64,000 bases of DNA, from the NCBI RefSeq assembly GCF_030699305.1, contig NZ_JAUYNB010000008.1, positions 1-64,000 of the forward strand. Direction: 5' to 3'. The stretch is from Novosphingobium sp. (GTDB lineage Bacteria > Pseudomonadota > Alphaproteobacteria > Sphingomonadales > Sphingomonadaceae). Under the pieces are notes generated by a model. It was not told the DNA's origin. It searched no databases and saw only the letters and a program-made list of their open reading frames with translations. Made by a program: the position numbers and the translations under genes. Positions 1-7,860 of the stretch are shown in pieces; positions within the stretch are counted from its first letter, which is position 1; the number at the start of each line of letters is the position of its first letter.

Positions 1-426
1 GAACCGGCGGTAGCTGTCCCACGCGAACCGTTCATCGCCCGATGACGCGGCCAGACCCTGCACGGTTTCGTCGTTGAGGCCGAGGTTGAGGACCGTGTCC
101 ATCATCCCCGGCATCGACACCCGCGCGCCGGAGCGGACCGAGACGAGCAGCGGATCGGCGGCATCGCCGAACTTCTTGCCGACGGCGGCTTCGATTTGGG
201 TCAGCGCGGCAGCGACTTCGGCCTGGACGTCAGCGGAAAAGTCCCCGCCCTCGGCCAGATAGCGCACGCATTCTTCGGTGGTGATGGTGAAGCCCGGCGG
301 CACCGGCAGGCCAATCCCGGCCATTTCAGCCAGATTTGCGCCCTTGCCGCCGACAATCGTCTTGTCCTTGGCCCTTGGGTCCTGATGAGTAACGCCGCCA
401 CCGAAAGTGAATACGTATGCAGTCAT
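1..426 (-). CDS. ppdK: Pyruvate, phosphate dikinase, N-terminal part (cut by window edge)
   Basis: Only the first 142 codons are in the window; the gene runs off the left edge. The enzyme interconverts pyruvate, ATP and Pi with PEP, AMP and PPi in the cytoplasm. The translation has the family start, with [10 protein letters not shown] followed by GLPVPPGF, and later [19 protein letters not shown] and LGLND, all from the N-terminal nucleotide-binding domain. The ATG at 424-426 is chosen because [11 protein letters not shown] is the usual beginning. It lies 53 bp downstream of glyS on the same strand, so it is probably the last gene of a glyQ-glyS-ppdK unit, an order I associate with sphingomonads. 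Confidence 0.93.
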   Translation of the reverse strand, partial: MTAYVFTFGGGVTHQDPRAKDKTIVGGKGANLAEMAGIGLPVPPGFTITTEECVRYLAEGGDFSADVQAEVAAALTQIEAAVGKKFGDAADPLLVSVRSGARVSMPGMMDTVLNLGLNDETVQGLAASSGDERFAWDSYRRF

Positions 427-479
427 GGAAATCCGCCACTATCAGGAACCGCCGACTCACTGGACGGTGTGGCGCGTGA

Positions 480-2780
480 CTAGCCTTCGATCCGCGAAAA
501 GTCAGCCACTTTGTGCACCGCAGCACGGAAACTGGACAACAGCCCCAGTCGCGCCGCGCGCACCGCCGGATCATCGGCGTTGACCGTGACGCTTTCAAAG
601 AACGAGTCGATCGGCGCGCGCAGCGAGGCCAGCGCCGCCATGGCGGCGGTGAAGTCCTCGGCCGCGATCGCCGCATCGGCCAGCGGCGCGGCGGCATCGA
701 GCGCGGCGATCAGCGCGGCTTCGGCGGGTTCTGGGGCGGGATTGACGACCCCGGCGGCGAACTCTTCCTTCTTGAGGATGTTCGCGGCGCGCTTGTACCC
801 GGCCAGCAGGTTGGTGCCGTCTTCCGATCCGACGAACGCTTGCAGCGCGTGGACGCGGGCGAGCAGGCGGACGAGATCGTCTTCGCCGCCGAGTGCGAAC
901 ACGGCGTCAATCAGGTCGTGGCGGACGCCCGCTTCCTTTTGCTGGACCTTCAGGCGGTCAACAGCAAAAGTGACCAGCGCACGTTCACAGTCAACTTCAC
1001 CTAGAATTTGCGGAGCAAGTCCCGTCTTTGCGCTACCGGAAGCCAGCATAAGCTCACCGTTAGACTTCACTTTGAAGTTCTTGGAATCTTCAAAGACGAT
1101 CTCAACACCGGGGTAATGTTTTACAATCTCTAGCCAAAGTTCCATTTTGGTGAAAGACTTGAACAGTGAGTTATCCATGCATTGGATGTATGCCCACCAT
1201 GCGTGAAATTTTATCGCAGGAAGCAGTAAGCGGGAAAGGCTGACGCTAATCAGATTTGTGATAATCAAAGCTTCAACGCTTAGAATTGCGCGGCGAAGTG
1301 CAAATGGATCCTTTGATCCACTCGGACGTTGATCAATAAGGAAGAACCCGGCCAGCGTATCCAGCTTGTCCGCCAGCGCCACCGCCACCGTCACCGGCGC
1401 GGTCGGCACATCGTCACCCTGCCCGACCGGCTTGTAATGATCACGGATCGCGTCGGCCACCGCATCGGGCAAGCCTTCGGCGCGGGCGTAGTAGCCGCCC
1501 ATCAGGCCTTGCAGTTCCGGAAACTCCCCGACCATTTCGGTCACGAGATCGGCCTTGCACAGGCGCGCTGCCTGTTCGGCCATGTCCGCGAGGGCTTCGC
1601 GGGTCGGCACCTGCCCCTCCACCAGCTGCGCTGGTCCCCCTCCCCGGTTCGGGGAGGAAGCGGTGACGATGCCTTCCTCAACCAGCCAGCGGGCCAGCTT
1701 GGCGACCCGTTCTACCTTGTCGGCCACGGTGCCCAGCTTTTCGTGGAACGTGATCCGCTCCAGCTTCTTGGCCTGATCTTCCAACGAAACCTTGCGGTCC
1801 TGCTGCCAGAAGAAGCTGGCGTCGGACAGGCGCGCGGCCAGCACCTTGCGGTTGCCCGCGACGATGGCCGTGCCGCCATCGGCAGCCGCGATGTTGGCGG
1901 TGCAGACGAAGGCGTTGGCGAGTTTGCCTTCCGCTTCGCAGACGAAATACTTCTGGTTGGTCCGCGCGGTCAGCTGGATGACTTCGGGCGGGACTTCCAG
2001 ATAAGCCTCATCAAACCGGCCGAGCAGCGGCACCGGCCATTCGGTCAGCCCTGCGTTCTCGATCACCAGCCCTTCGTCCTCCACCAGCGTCAGCCCTTCG
2101 GCGGCAGCGGCGGCCTTGGCGGCGGTTCGGATCAGGTCCTGACGCTCGGCATGATCGACGATCACGTGCGCGGCGCGCAGCTTGGCGGCGTAGTCGTCCA
2201 CGCCATCAATCGCGATGTCGCCGTCCGAGTGGAAGCGGTGCCCGCGCGTGAGGCGACCGGCGGCGATCCCGCCGACTTCGCAGTCCACCACGGTCCCGTC
2301 GAACAGTGCAACGATGGCCGAGAGCGGGCGCACCCAGCGCAGGCTCTCGGTCGAGATCGAGGCAGCGCCCCAGCGCTGCGACTTCGGCCAGGGGAAGGCA
2401 CGGACCAAGGCGGGAATGGCCTCGGCCAGCACTTCGGCAGTCGCGCGGCCCGGCTTTTCGGACACGGCGAACAGCACGCCGTCGCGTTCCACCAGCTGGT
2501 CTTCGGTGAGGCCGGTCTTGCGCAGGAACCCTTCGAGCGCCTGCGGCGGCGCGCCAACGCGCGGCCCCTTCACTTCTTCGCTGACGGCAGCGGTTGCCGA
2601 CGGAAGATCGCGCGCGATCAGGGCCAGACGGCGCGGGGTGGACCACACGGTCACCGCGCCCAGCGTCACGCCCGCGTCGGCCATGGCCTTGCGGAACAGC
2701 TTTTCCAGATCGGCGCGCGCACCGGCCTGCATCCGCGCGGGGATTTCTTCCGAGCGCAGTTCGAGGAGAAAATCAGACAT
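480..2780 (-). CDS. glyS: Glycine--tRNA ligase beta subunit with in-frame extra segments
   Basis: Beta subunit of the heterotetrameric bacterial glycyl-tRNA synthetase; it binds tRNA-Gly and works with the alpha subunit encoded just upstream. Seen: the N-terminus DFLLELRSEEIPARM, TARTNQKYF in the middle, GSKDPFALRR near residue 480, DRLKVQQKEAGVRHDLIDAV near 600, and LLAGYKRAANIL near the C-terminus. At 766 codons it is about 75 longer than the roughly 690 usual for the family. The excess lies mainly between GSKDPFALRR and DRLKVQ (about residues 485-595), where GC falls to about 45 percent over 1021-1320 by my count. A smaller extra patch near residues 370-390 contains a GC palindrome. The reading frame is open throughout, so I call it functional. 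Confidence 0.95.
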   Translation of the reverse strand: MSDFLLELRSEEIPARMQAGARADLEKLFRKAMADAGVTLGAVTVWSTPRRLALIARDLPSATAAVSEEVKGPRVGAPPQALEGFLRKTGLTEDQLVERDGVLFAVSEKPGRATAEVLAEAIPALVRAFPWPKSQRWGAASISTESLRWVRPLSAIVALFDGTVVDCEVGGIAAGRLTRGHRFHSDGDIAIDGVDDYAAKLRAAHVIVDHAERQDLIRTAAKAAAAAEGLTLVEDEGLVIENAGLTEWPVPLLGRFDEAYLEVPPEVIQLTARTNQKYFVCEAEGKLANAFVCTANIAAADGGTAIVAGNRKVLAARLSDASFFWQQDRKVSLEDQAKKLERITFHEKLGTVADKVERVAKLARWLVEEGIVTASSPNRGGGPAQLVEGQVPTREALADMAEQAARLCKADLVTEMVGEFPELQGLMGGYYARAEGLPDAVADAIRDHYKPVGQGDDVPTAPVTVAVALADKLDTLAGFFLIDQRPSGSKDPFALRRAILSVEALIITNLISVSLSRLLLPAIKFHAWWAYIQCMDNSLFKSFTKMELWLEIVKHYPGVEIVFEDSKNFKVKSNGELMLASGSAKTGLAPQILGEVDCERALVTFAVDRLKVQQKEAGVRHDLIDAVFALGGEDDLVRLLARVHALQAFVGSEDGTNLLAGYKRAANILKKEEFAAGVVNPAPEPAEAALIAALDAAAPLADAAIAAEDFTAAMAALASLRAPIDSFFESVTVNADDPAVRAARLGLLSSFRAAVHKVADFSRIEG
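1639..1657. repeat. GC-rich palindrome inside glyS
   Basis: CCTCCCCG at 1639-1646 is followed by a 3-nt loop and CGGGGAGG at 1650-1657, a perfect 8-bp inverted repeat. It lies in the coding sequence of glyS and is read in frame as part of SSPNRGGGPAQ. It resembles the small mobile palindromes scattered in sphingomonad genomes, and it coincides with a stretch of about 25 residues that looks extra compared with ordinary GlyS. Confidence 0.6.
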
Positions 2781-2791
2781 CAGGCAAAATC

Positions 2792-2839
2792 CCGTTCGGG
2801 CTGGGTGCAGCGTGTCTCGACTTCGCTCGACACGAACGG
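2792..2839. repeat. REP-like nested inverted repeat between glyS and glyQ
   Basis: Outer arms CCGTTCG (2792-2798) and CGAACGG (2833-2839) enclose inner arms GTGTC (2812-2816) and GACAC (2829-2833) around TCGACTTCGCTCGA. It is one member of the TCGAC-type extragenic palindromes seen elsewhere in the window. It fills most of the 91-bp glyQ-glyS gap and could form a hairpin in the operon transcript. Confidence 0.65.
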
Positions 2840-2871
2840 AGAGTGGTTGGCAGCGGAGATGGCTTGCAGCA

Positions 2872-3774
2872 TCATACCGTCCACCCCGGAAACCTGGCTT
2901 CCCATTCGGGCGTGTTCTTTTCGATCCACGCCTGACAGCTGCCCTTGGCCAGATCGCGCACGCGGCCGATGTAGCTGGCGCGTTCCTGCACGGAAATCAC
3001 GCCGCGCGCCTGCAGCAGGTTGAACAAGTGGCTGGCCTCGATCGCCTGGTCATAGGCGGCGAGCGGCACGGCGGCATCGATGCAGCGCATACACTCCGCC
3101 TCGGCCTTGGCGAAGCCGTCGAACAGGCTGGCGGTATCGGCCACTTCGAAGTTGTACTTCGAATGCTCCTGCTCGTTCTTCAGGAACACGTCGCCATAGC
3201 TGACGCCGTGGTCGTTGAAGCGCAGGTCGTACACCCGGTCCACGCCCTGAATGTACATCGCCAGACGTTCCAGCCCGTAGGTGATTTCGCCCGCGACCGG
3301 CTTGCAATCGAACCCGCCGACCTGCTGGAAATAGGTGAACTGGGTGACTTCCATCCCGTCGCACCAGACTTCCCAGCCCAGCCCCCACGCGCCCAGCGTC
3401 GGGCTTTCCCAGTCATCCTCGACAAAGCGGATGTCGTGGGCCAGCGGATCGATGCCGATGGCAGCAAGGCTTTGCAGGTAGAGTTCCTGCAGGTTCGCCG
3501 GGTTGGGCTTCAGGATCACCTGATACTGATAGTAATGCTGCAACCGGTTGGGGTTTTCGCCGTAGCGCCCGTCGGTCGGGCGGCGGCTGGGCTGGACATA
3601 GGCCGCGCTCCACGGTTCAGGCCCCAGCGCGCGCAGCGTGGTGGCCGGGTGGAACGTGCCCGCGCCCATCCGCATGTCATAGGGTTGCAGGATCAGGCAG
3701 CCCTGCGCGCTCCAGAAAGCATGGAGACGCAGGATCATGTCCTGAAAGCTGAGCGGTTTTGCCGGGTCTGACAT
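2872..3774 (-). CDS. glyQ: Glycine--tRNA ligase alpha subunit
   Basis: Catalytic class II alpha subunit of glycyl-tRNA synthetase, which forms glycyl-adenylate. Its 300 residues match the family length. Seen: [19 protein letters not shown] at the start, the long conserved block with [48 protein letters not shown] and the motif 3 region [16 protein letters not shown]. The start [10 protein letters not shown] is the first ATG in frame. It is followed on the same strand by glyS after a 91-bp gap that carries a REP-like palindrome. Confidence 0.97.
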   Translation of the reverse strand: MSDPAKPLSFQDMILRLHAFWSAQGCLILQPYDMRMGAGTFHPATTLRALGPEPWSAAYVQPSRRPTDGRYGENPNRLQHYYQYQVILKPNPANLQELYLQSLAAIGIDPLAHDIRFVEDDWESPTLGAWGLGWEVWCDGMEVTQFTYFQQVGGFDCKPVAGEITYGLERLAMYIQGVDRVYDLRFNDHGVSYGDVFLKNEQEHSKYNFEVADTASLFDGFAKAEAECMRCIDAAVPLAAYDQAIEASHLFNLLQARGVISVQERASYIGRVRDLAKGSCQAWIEKNTPEWEARFPGWTV

Positions 3775-3862
3775 GGCTGCGGCCTTTGGCGCACCGGCCT
3801 TGGCCGGTCAATATCCGCTTTGATTCATCGACGGACAGGAAAGCCGCGCTATATGCAGCGCT

Positions 3863-4798
3863 ATGAACAGGATTACCCGGACATTCGCCGCCGCGCTGAC
3901 GCTGATTGGCGCGCTTTCACTCGGCCCGGTGACGCTTGCGCAGCACGCCGGGCATGGGCTGGAAACGCTCGATCCCGCTGGCGCGATCACCATTCAGGAA
4001 GCGCGGCCCGCGCTGTGGAAAGTGGCGGACGCGGACACCACGATCTATCTGTTCGGGACGATCCACCTGCTGCCGCCGGGGGTCGAATGGTATTCCGGCG
4101 GGGTAGCGGCGGCGTTTGAAAGCTCTGCCGAACTCGTCACCGAAATCCCCGACCTGACGCTGGCCGAAACCCAGGAAGTGACGGTGCGGCGGGCGTTTCT
4201 GCCCAAGGGGAAGTCCCTGCGCCGACAAATGAGCAAGGCGCAGCTGGCAAAGTTCGACACCGCGTTGATGCAACTGAACCTGCCGCTCAACGCGTTCGAT
4301 CAGTTCAAGCCGTGGTATGCCGCCGTGATGCTGTCGGTCGTGCCGCTGCAACGCGGCGGGTTCGATCTGGCCAACGGGGTGGAAGCACAGCTGGCCGCCC
4401 GCAACAAGGCGCGCGGCGCCCCCCGGATCGGGCTGGAAACGCTGGACTATCAGCTTGGCCTGTTCGACGGCCTGTCGCCCAAAGTGCAGAAGGAATACCT
4501 GCTGGCGGTGGTCGATGCCCTGCCGACAATCGACACCGAAGTGGGCAAGATCGTCAGCGCGTGGAGCGCGGGCGACGCCGAAGGGCTGGCCGCGCTGATG
4601 AACGCGGAACAGGAAGACCCGGCGATGATGCAGGCGCTGCTGACCGACCGGAACAAGGCCTGGGCCGCATGGCTGCGCGCGCGGCTCGATACGCCGGGAA
4701 CGGTGTTCGTCGCGGTCGGCGCTGGCCATCTCGGCGGCAAGGACAGCGTGCAGGATTATCTGGCGCGCGGCGGGGTTGCGACGCAGCGTGTTCAGTAA
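3863..4798 (+). CDS. TraB/GumN family protein, secreted
   Basis: A 311-residue protein of the TraB/GumN (PF01963-type) family. Signature parts seen are IYLFGTIHLLPPGV near residue 60, LETLDYQLGLFDGL near 195 and the C-terminal GAGHLGGKDSVQDYL. Residues 1-26 (basic N-terminus, hydrophobic core, ALA-like end before QHAGHG) form a signal peptide, so it should act in the periplasm. The family is proposed to contain metal-dependent proteases or hydrolases; substrate unknown. The next gene is a second family member overlapping the end of this one, so the two are probably translationally coupled. Diverges from glyQ. Confidence 0.85.
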   Translation: MNRITRTFAAALTLIGALSLGPVTLAQHAGHGLETLDPAGAITIQEARPALWKVADADTTIYLFGTIHLLPPGVEWYSGGVAAAFESSAELVTEIPDLTLAETQEVTVRRAFLPKGKSLRRQMSKAQLAKFDTALMQLNLPLNAFDQFKPWYAAVMLSVVPLQRGGFDLANGVEAQLAARNKARGAPRIGLETLDYQLGLFDGLSPKVQKEYLLAVVDALPTIDTEVGKIVSAWSAGDAEGLAALMNAEQEDPAMMQALLTDRNKAWAAWLRARLDTPGTVFVAVGAGHLGGKDSVQDYLARGGVATQRVQ

Positions 4799-5654
4799 GC
4801 GGGTTCTGCTGGCCGCAGCGCTGGCGCTCGCGGCTGCGGCCTGCAAGCCCGCGCCAGAGGTTACGCCCGCGATGTGGGAAGTGACCGGCCCGGCCGGGCA
4901 GCGCGCATGGCTGTTCGGGACGATCCACGCCCTGCCCGATCCGGTCGACTGGCGCTCCGACAAGGTTGAGGCCGCGCTGGCCGCGTCGGACCGGCTGGTG
5001 CTGGAAGTCGCGAAGATCAACGATGGCGCGGCGCTGGCGGGGACGTTCGCGCGGCTGGGCCAGTCCCCCGGCCTGCCGCCGCTGACCGCGCGGGTGCCGC
5101 CAGCCAACCGTCCGGCGCTGGAGCGCGTGCTGGCCGATCTGGGATTGACCGGCAAGCTGGACGGGCTGGAAACCTGGGCGGCGGCGCTGACGCTCCAGCA
5201 GGGGATTTCCGCGAAATCCGGGCTGGACAGCAGCAACGGCGTCGACCGCGCGCTGGTCCGCCAGTATCGCAAGGCGGTGGGCGAGTTCGAGGGCGCGGAA
5301 GCGCAGCTGGGCATCTTCGACCGGCTGGCCGAGGACGATCAGGTCGAACTGCTGCTGGCGGTGCTGCGCGGGGTGAAGGCTCCGCTGGATGATGCGCGGC
5401 GGATGGAGCAGGCCTGGGCCACGGGCGACATGGCCGCGATCACGGCCGAGACGAACCGTGATTTCCTGACCGACCCGGAACTCCGGGCCGCGCTGCTGAC
5501 GGCCCGCAACCGGGCCTGGACCGAACGGCTGCGGCAGTTGATGGCGGCGGGCGAGCAGCCCTTCGTCGCGGTTGGCGCGGCGCATCTGGCCGGGCCGGAA
5601 GGCGTGCCCGCCTTGCTCGCCGCGCAGGGCTACACGGTGCGGCGGGTGCAGTAA
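4776..5654 (+). CDS. TraB/GumN family lipoprotein
   Basis: Second TraB/GumN protein (292 residues), with AWLFGTIHALPDPVDW near residue 45 and AVGAAHLAGPEGVP near the end. The N-terminus RRSVFSKR, a hydrophobic run and the lipobox AAAAC (Cys about residue 23) predict a lipoprotein. The start is uncertain: TTG at 4776 (GGCGGGG directly upstream, overlapping the previous gene by 23 bp) or GTG at 4788. Both give the same lipoprotein signal. It shares the overall layout of its neighbour but is diverged, so this is an old tandem duplication. Confidence 0.83.
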   Translation: MRRSVFSKRVLLAAALALAAAACKPAPEVTPAMWEVTGPAGQRAWLFGTIHALPDPVDWRSDKVEAALAASDRLVLEVAKINDGAALAGTFARLGQSPGLPPLTARVPPANRPALERVLADLGLTGKLDGLETWAAALTLQQGISAKSGLDSSNGVDRALVRQYRKAVGEFEGAEAQLGIFDRLAEDDQVELLLAVLRGVKAPLDDARRMEQAWATGDMAAITAETNRDFLTDPELRAALLTARNRAWTERLRQLMAAGEQPFVAVGAAHLAGPEGVPALLAAQGYTVRRVQ

Positions 5655-5664
5655 CTCAGCGCGG

Positions 5665-5719
5665 TGTCATGTTAACTTGACATCAAATCGAATCGCGCTA
5701 TGTCATGTTTACCTGACAT
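5665..5719 (+). promoter_or_regulatory. Two-dyad operator and promoter of the XRE regulator
   Basis: Two near-identical 19-bp sites (17 of 19 bases equal) start at 5665 and 5701, exactly 36 bp apart. The first, TGTCATGTTAACTTGACA, is palindromic at 16 of 18 positions; the second is TGTCATGTTTACCTGACA. A TTGACA box (5677-5682) lies inside site 1 and TATGTC (5699-5704) overlaps site 2 with a 16-bp spacer. Binding would therefore cover the promoter. The regulator gene begins 16 bp downstream, so autorepression is the natural reading. Confidence 0.7.
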
Positions 5720-5734
5720 GACGAGTGAGCCAGA

Positions 5735-5929
5735 ATGCACAACCGCGTAAGAGAACTGCGCACCGCGCGCGGCTGGAGCCAGGCTGAACTGGCTGGCCGC
5801 ATCGACGTATCGCGCCAGGCCGTGAACGCCATCGAAACCGGCAAGCACGACCCATCGCTGACGCTGGCATTCAGGATCGCCCGCCTGTTCGACACTTCGA
5901 TCGAGGAGATCTTTGATGACCAGGCCTGA
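5735..5929 (+). CDS. Small XRE-family transcriptional regulator
   Basis: A 64-residue protein that is almost only a helix-turn-helix. The order RELRTARGWSQAELAGRIDV, SRQAVNAIETGKHDPSL, then FRIARLFDTSIEEIF is the HTH_3 (Cro/CI-type) fold from first to last helix. It binds DNA as a dimer; the paired dyads just upstream are the likely target. Its last codons overlap the next gene, a small membrane protein, so the pair is cotranscribed. XRE plus small membrane protein pairs of this size are common, but their signal is unknown. Confidence 0.9.
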   Translation: MHNRVRELRTARGWSQAELAGRIDVSRQAVNAIETGKHDPSLTLAFRIARLFDTSIEEIFDDQA

Positions 5930-6350
5930 CCCCAATTCCGCCATTCCCGGCGAACAGCGCGCCCGCCTCCGCCAGCGCCGGGTGTGGCGCGCGATGCTGC
6001 TGCCCGGCCTTGCCGCCGTGGCCGTGCTCTATGCGGTGAGACAGGGGCTTGGCGGATCGATCTATACCGCGCCGGGTCAAATCCATCCGACGTTCGCAAT
6101 CGTGTTCTCCGTGGTGGTGGCCCTGTTCGCGCTGATCGGGGCGTTCTGGCACCACCGCGCCATCGACGAGCAGGAAGAACGCGCGATCCTGTGGGGCAAC
6201 ACGGTCGGCTTCTATACGGCCGTGACGTCCGCCATGATCGTGCAGACACTGACCATGGCCCGCGTGATCGAGCCGGTTTCGCACATGACCATGATGCTGC
6301 TCGCGCTCGCGGCGTCGGTGGTCACGTACCTTTGGCACCGTTTCCGCTAG
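5916..6350 (+). CDS. Small integral membrane protein paired with XRE regulator
   Basis: About 144 residues with a charged N-terminus (GEQRARLRQRRVWR) and four hydrophobic stretches: about residues 27-42, 60-80, 92-115 and 122-140. They suggest a four-helix inner-membrane protein. I take the ATG at 5916; a TTG one codon earlier is also open. The GAGGAG at 5903-5908 is a good ribosome site. It overlaps the XRE gene by 14 bp. No named family recognised; it may sense the membrane state for, or be the regulated output of, the XRE regulator. Confidence 0.75.
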   Translation: MTRPDPNSAIPGEQRARLRQRRVWRAMLLPGLAAVAVLYAVRQGLGGSIYTAPGQIHPTFAIVFSVVVALFALIGAFWHHRAIDEQEERAILWGNTVGFYTAVTSAMIVQTLTMARVIEPVSHMTMMLLALAASVVTYLWHRFR

Positions 6351-6488
6351 GCGGCGGACGGCGCGACAGCCGCAATTCCCTTGCTTTTCACCGCGCTTGC
6401 GGCTAATGGCCCGCGCTTCCCCGGCATGGTCATCCCTGGAGGCGTGGCCGGAGGAAATGGAACAATCTCGTTTTGAAAGGCAAATGCA

Positions 6489-7085
6489 ATGAGCGATACT
6501 CTGCACCTGCCGGCTGAGACGCGCGAACGGGCTGGCAAGGGAGCCTCCCGTGCACTGCGTCGTGAAGGCCGCGTCCCCGCTGTTGTCTATGGTGGCAATG
6601 AAGAGCCCCTCGCGATCCACGTCGAGGAAAAGCTGCTGAACAAGCTGCTGGGCACCGGCCACTTCCTCAACTCGATCGTCGAGGTCGAAGTTGGCGGCAA
6701 GACCGTGAAGACGCTGCCGAAGGACGTCGCTTTCCACCCCGTCAGCTCGCGCCCGCTCCACGCGGATTTCCTGCGGCTGACCGGCAATGCGAAGGTTCAC
6801 GTTGCCGTTCCGGTGATTTTCGCCAACGAAGAAGCCTCGCCGGGGCTGAAGCGCGGCGGCGTGCTGAACATCGTTCGCCACGAACTGGAACTGATCTGCG
6901 ACGCGGACAAGATTCCTGACGACATCAGCATCGACGTTGCCGGGTTCGATCTGGGCGATTCGATCCACATCAGCCACGTCAAGCTGCCCGCCGGTTCGGC
7001 CAGCGCGATCACCGATCGCGACTTCACCATCGCCACGCTCGTTGCGCCTTCGGGCCTGCGTTCGGCGGAAGGTGACACGAACTAA
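6489..7085 (+). CDS. rplY: 50S ribosomal protein bL25 (Ctc/TL5 form)
   Basis: 198 residues, the long two-domain Ctc/TL5 form. The N-terminal domain ([20 protein letters not shown], then VPAVVYGG) binds 5S rRNA; the C-terminal beta domain follows [20 protein letters not shown]. The ATG is preceded by GAAAGGCAA. It is followed by pth, the usual order in bacteria, since both act in translation. The 138-bp region upstream should hold the promoter, but I see no strong consensus box. Confidence 0.95.
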   Translation: MSDTLHLPAETRERAGKGASRALRREGRVPAVVYGGNEEPLAIHVEEKLLNKLLGTGHFLNSIVEVEVGGKTVKTLPKDVAFHPVSSRPLHADFLRLTGNAKVHVAVPVIFANEEASPGLKRGGVLNIVRHELELICDADKIPDDISIDVAGFDLGDSIHISHVKLPAGSASAITDRDFTIATLVAPSGLRSAEGDTN

Positions 7086-7194
7086 GACGCGCACACGCAT
7101 TGCCGCCTCTGCGCAGGCAGGGGGCGTTGTCCGGCATTGACCGGCCAAGGCCCCCGTCCGCGCAGGGGCGCTTTGCTGTTACGGAGGCGGTGTG

Positions 7195-7764
7195 ATGCAA
7201 CTGTGGGTCGGCCTTGGCAATCCCGGTCCGCAATATGCGCTGCACCGGCACAACATCGGCTTTATCGTGGCCGATACCCTTGCGGATTTTTACAGCTTCG
7301 GCCCGGTCCAGAAGAAGTTTCAGGGCTGGTTGCAGGAAGGCCGGATCGGCGGCGAAAAGATCCTGCTGCTCAAACCCGCGACCTACATGAACGAAAGCGG
7401 CCGCGCCGTGGGCGAGGCGCTGCGCTTCTACAAGCTTGGCACCGATGCGCTGACGGTGTTTCATGACGAGCTGGATCTCGCTCCGTTCAGGGTCAAGGTG
7501 AAGCAGGGCGGCGGCACCGCCGGCCATAACGGCCTGCGCTCGATCGACCAGCACCTAGGCGCGGAGTTCCGGCGGGTACGGCTGGGCATCGGCCACCCCG
7601 GCCACAAGGACCGCGTCACCGGTTACGTGCTGGGCAATTTCGCCAAGGCCGAAATGGACCCGCTGACCGACATGCTGGGCGCGATCGCGGGCGAGGCCGA
7701 ATGGCTGGCCAAGGGCGACAACGCCCGCTTCATGAGCGACGTGGCGCTCCGTCAGCAAGACTGA
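7195..7764 (+). CDS. pth: Peptidyl-tRNA hydrolase
   Basis: Releases peptides from peptidyl-tRNA that drops off ribosomes. 189 residues, normal for Pth. Seen: LWVGLGNPGPQY and the catalytic HNIGF region (His about residue 20), FHDELDLA with the catalytic Asp, GGGTAGHNGLRSI and RLGIGHPG. ATG at 7195 is preferred over the GTG just before it because GGAGGCGG lies 5-12 bp upstream. Located 109 bp after rplY. Confidence 0.96.
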   Translation: MQLWVGLGNPGPQYALHRHNIGFIVADTLADFYSFGPVQKKFQGWLQEGRIGGEKILLLKPATYMNESGRAVGEALRFYKLGTDALTVFHDELDLAPFRVKVKQGGGTAGHNGLRSIDQHLGAEFRRVRLGIGHPGHKDRVTGYVLGNFAKAEMDPLTDMLGAIAGEAEWLAKGDNARFMSDVALRQQD

Positions 7765-7860
7765 TTGCGTCAGCAAGACTGCCCCCCCCAGCCCTAAAGT
7801 TCACTCGACAGCGGCCGTCAGCCAACTATTCTCGCGCGCAAACCATGCCCGGAGAGCGCC

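Noticed and set aside
1329..3023. 564-codon open frame opposite glyS
   Set aside because: It is antisense to glyS/glyQ; Arg/Gly/Gln-rich low-order text without any family motif, a GC-rich shadow frame.
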